Positions 39,158-40,660 of a DNA stretch of 40,660 bases are shown in pieces. Where the stretch lies: assembly GCA_017447865.1 (NCBI GenBank), contig JAFSMO010000065.1, positions 1-40,660 of the forward strand. The letters run 5' to 3'. This DNA comes from Thermoguttaceae bacterium (GTDB taxonomy: Bacteria; Planctomycetota; Planctomycetia; Pirellulales; Thermoguttaceae). A model generated the notes under the pieces. The model searched no databases. It was not told the origin of the DNA and saw only the letters and a program-made list of their open reading frames with translations. Within the stretch, counting starts at the first letter, position 1; every line of letters begins with the position of its first letter. The translations under genes and the position numbers were made by a program.

Positions 39158-40501
39158 ATGAATCGCTGGTTTTCGATGCTGGCCGTGGCGCTGGTGCTTG
39201 TTTTCGCCGCGGGCGACTGCCGGTCGGAGAACGTATTTGACCTGGCGCTAAAAGCGCAGGGAGGCGATGCCGTGGCGGAATGTAGTTTGGGCGATTGTTT
39301 CCGGAAAGGCATTGGGGGGGTCGCAAAAGACCCGGCCAAAGCCGTCGAATGGTACACCAAAGCGGCCGAAAAGGGGTTGGCCGAGGCACAGTTTGATCTG
39401 GGCTGGTGTTACTATTACGGTGAAGGGATCGAACAGGACCAGCTCAAAGCGGTCGAATGGTACCGCAAAGCCGCCGATCAGGATCTGGCCCACGCGCAGT
39501 ACGCTTTGGGTGGGTGTTACCTTAAAGGGACCGGCGTCGAAAAAGACCCGGCCAAAGCAGTGGAATGGATCCATAAAGCCGCCGAACAGGAACTTCCCGA
39601 GGCGCAGTATTTGATGGGCAAGTGCTGCGAACTCGGCGAGGGGGTCGAGAAGAACTTCACCCAGGCACTCGAATGGTACCAAAAAGCCACCGAACAGGGG
39701 GACGCCTCCGCGGAGTTCTGCCTCGCCTCGTATTATATGAAGACCGATTTCTCCAAAGGGTTCGAATTGCTGCAAAAAGTCGCGGCAAGGGGACAGTTGG
39801 AAGCGCAAGGAACTCTGGGAGCTTATTACCTGTACGGCCTGGATGGGATCGAAAAAGACCCGGCTAAAGCCGCCGAATGGTTCACCAGATCCGCCGAGCA
39901 GAACCATCCAACGTCGCAGGTCTTTCTGAGCGGCATGTACGAGTGCGGCTTGGGCGTTGAAAAAGACCCGGCCAAAGCGGACGAATGGTTCCGGAAAGCC
40001 GTCGAACGGCAAGGGGCCGCCGCCTCGCAAGTCGGGCTGGGCCTGTTTTACCTGAATCTTGACGATGCAAAAGAAAAGGCCAAGGCCATCGACTGGTTCG
40101 CCAAGGCCGCCGAACAGGGGGACGCCGATGCGCAGTTCAATCTGGGCGAGTGTTTTCGGAAAGGTGAAGGCGTCGAAAAGGATGCGGCCAACGCCATCGA
40201 ATGGTACACCATGGCCGCCGAACAAGGGTATGCCAGGGCGCAATTCACGCTGGCCGCCTGTTTCATACTTGGCGAAGGGGTTGAGAAGGACCCGGCTGAA
40301 GCCATCAAGTGGCTCACCGAAGCCGCCGAACATGGCTTCGCCGAAGCGCAGTTCTATTTGAGCCAGTGTTACGGGAATGGCGAGGGAGTCGAAAAGGACC
40401 TCACGAAAGCCACCGAGTGGCTCAGGAAGGCCGCGGACCAAGGGCACGAAGGCGCTCAAAAGGCGCTGGAAGAACTCGAAGCCCTGAAAAAAAACGAATA
40501 A
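39158..40501 (+). CDS. Sel1-repeat protein, third paralog
   Basis: The 447-residue protein has an N-terminal hydrophobic signal (MNRWFSMLAVALVLVFAAGDC). Asp at -1 breaks the lipobox, so lipidation is doubtful and cleavage by signal peptidase I near FAAG is more likely. About eleven Sel1-like repeats follow. One is shortened (SYYMKTDFSKGFELLQKVAARG), and another lacks its loop (YLNLDDAKEKAKAIDWF). There is no acidic tail. High codon similarity between repeats and to the neighbouring paralogs points to recent duplication and exchange. Last gene of the array and of the window. Confidence 0.86.
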   Translation: MNRWFSMLAVALVLVFAAGDCRSENVFDLALKAQGGDAVAECSLGDCFRKGIGGVAKDPAKAVEWYTKAAEKGLAEAQFDLGWCYYYGEGIEQDQLKAVEWYRKAADQDLAHAQYALGGCYLKGTGVEKDPAKAVEWIHKAAEQELPEAQYLMGKCCELGEGVEKNFTQALEWYQKATEQGDASAEFCLASYYMKTDFSKGFELLQKVAARGQLEAQGTLGAYYLYGLDGIEKDPAKAAEWFTRSAEQNHPTSQVFLSGMYECGLGVEKDPAKADEWFRKAVERQGAAASQVGLGLFYLNLDDAKEKAKAIDWFAKAAEQGDADAQFNLGECFRKGEGVEKDAANAIEWYTMAAEQGYARAQFTLAACFILGEGVEKDPAEAIKWLTEAAEHGFAEAQFYLSQCYGNGEGVEKDLTKATEWLRKAADQGHEGAQKALEELEALKKNE

Positions 40502-40541
40502 TGAAAGGACTTCCACCCTCTCATTATTCGTTATTGGTCAG

Positions 40542-40608
40542 GTGCAAGCATAAAGCCCCCACCTAAGCGCAAAATTTTTGTCATCGAGTGGGGACTTTAT
40601 GCTTGCAC
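40542..40608. repeat. 21-bp inverted repeat after the Sel1 array
   Basis: GTGCAAGCATAAAG followed by CCCCCAC (40542-40562) matches the inverse at 40588-40608 at 20 of 21 positions, with a 25-nt AT-rich loop. The stem is long and GC-poor, and no U-tract follows directly. It could be a small palindromic repeat, a solo element end pair, or the array terminator. Nothing else is seen to the end of the window. Confidence 0.65.
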
Positions 40609-40660
40609 TTGATGAACGTTTTGAAAATTAAATGTTAATCGGTTTGTGGCCTGAAAATCC

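Noticed and set aside
36578..40516. Long minus-strand open frames (392, 535 and 422 codons) opposite the Sel1 genes
   Set aside because: They mirror the repeats of the plus-strand genes, have valine/phenylalanine-rich compositions typical of antisense GC-skewed frames, and lack ribosome sites. The plus-strand Sel1 proteins are unmistakable.
1..40660. CRISPR arrays, tRNA or rRNA genes, phage or conjugative genes
   Set aside because: I looked for regularly spaced repeats, tRNA T-loop motifs and integrase or transposase motifs and found none that hold up.

Overview
The window looks like chromosomal DNA of a planctomycete, probably a Pirellulales or Thermoguttaceae-type lineage (inference). The best markers are three. 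The small zinc-ribbon/GYF protein at 16.5-17.1 kb begins with the MGIRFYCPNGHKLNV signature. The secreted YHS-domain protein carries a YGYYESTWRQWP motif. A MraZ-type regulator sits outside any division/cell-wall cluster. The region is moderately GC-rich, with AT-rich intergenic spacers. I found no tRNA, rRNA, CRISPR array, intact insertion sequence or prophage.

Layout. 1-207: composite hairpin repeats. 208-3124 (-): a NIF3-family protein and an overlapping GAF/SpoIIE-type phosphatase. 3452-7162 (+): a large secreted LamG protein with a glycosidase-like barrel. 7301-10276 (-): a Ski2-like helicase with a long low-complexity linker. 10534-12381 (+): redox repressor Rex and a GT-B glycosyltransferase. 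12386-12596: an inverted-repeat-bounded palindromic element between convergent genes. 12598-15441 (-): an RND/MMPL exporter. 15740-17103 (-): aat and the zinc-ribbon/GYF gene. 17367-20159 (-): the YHS-domain protein and a Wza-like export lipoprotein. 20564-24610 (-): a giant TPR protein with an acidic repeat tract. 24943-27685 (+): a GNAT-like protein and an aberrant ketoacyl synthase. 27780-28636 (+): yacG and hisH. 28736-31101 (-): two paralogous cyclophilins. 31396-32954 (+): mraZ-like gene and a Tat-exported metallophosphoesterase. 33248-36488 (+): transketolase and an EamA transporter. 36602-40501 (+): three tandem Sel1-repeat proteins. 40542-40608: a 21-bp inverted repeat.

Most of the window is housekeeping and envelope functions. 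No single obvious new defence or biosynthetic system stands out. A recurring theme is conserved folds with altered catalytic residues: a ketoacyl synthase with Asp and Tyr in place of Cys and His, a SpoIIE domain missing one metal-binding Asp, and a cyclophilin missing its catalytic Arg beside an intact paralog. A second theme is structured intergenic DNA: a leader terminator upstream of mraZ, a multi-hairpin segment before transketolase, an attenuator-like leader before the EamA gene, and several palindromic elements. A third is the Sel1 array, whose members have 7, about 10 and about 11 repeats and progressively weaker lipoboxes. All function assignments come from reading motifs by eye. No database search or folding program was run.
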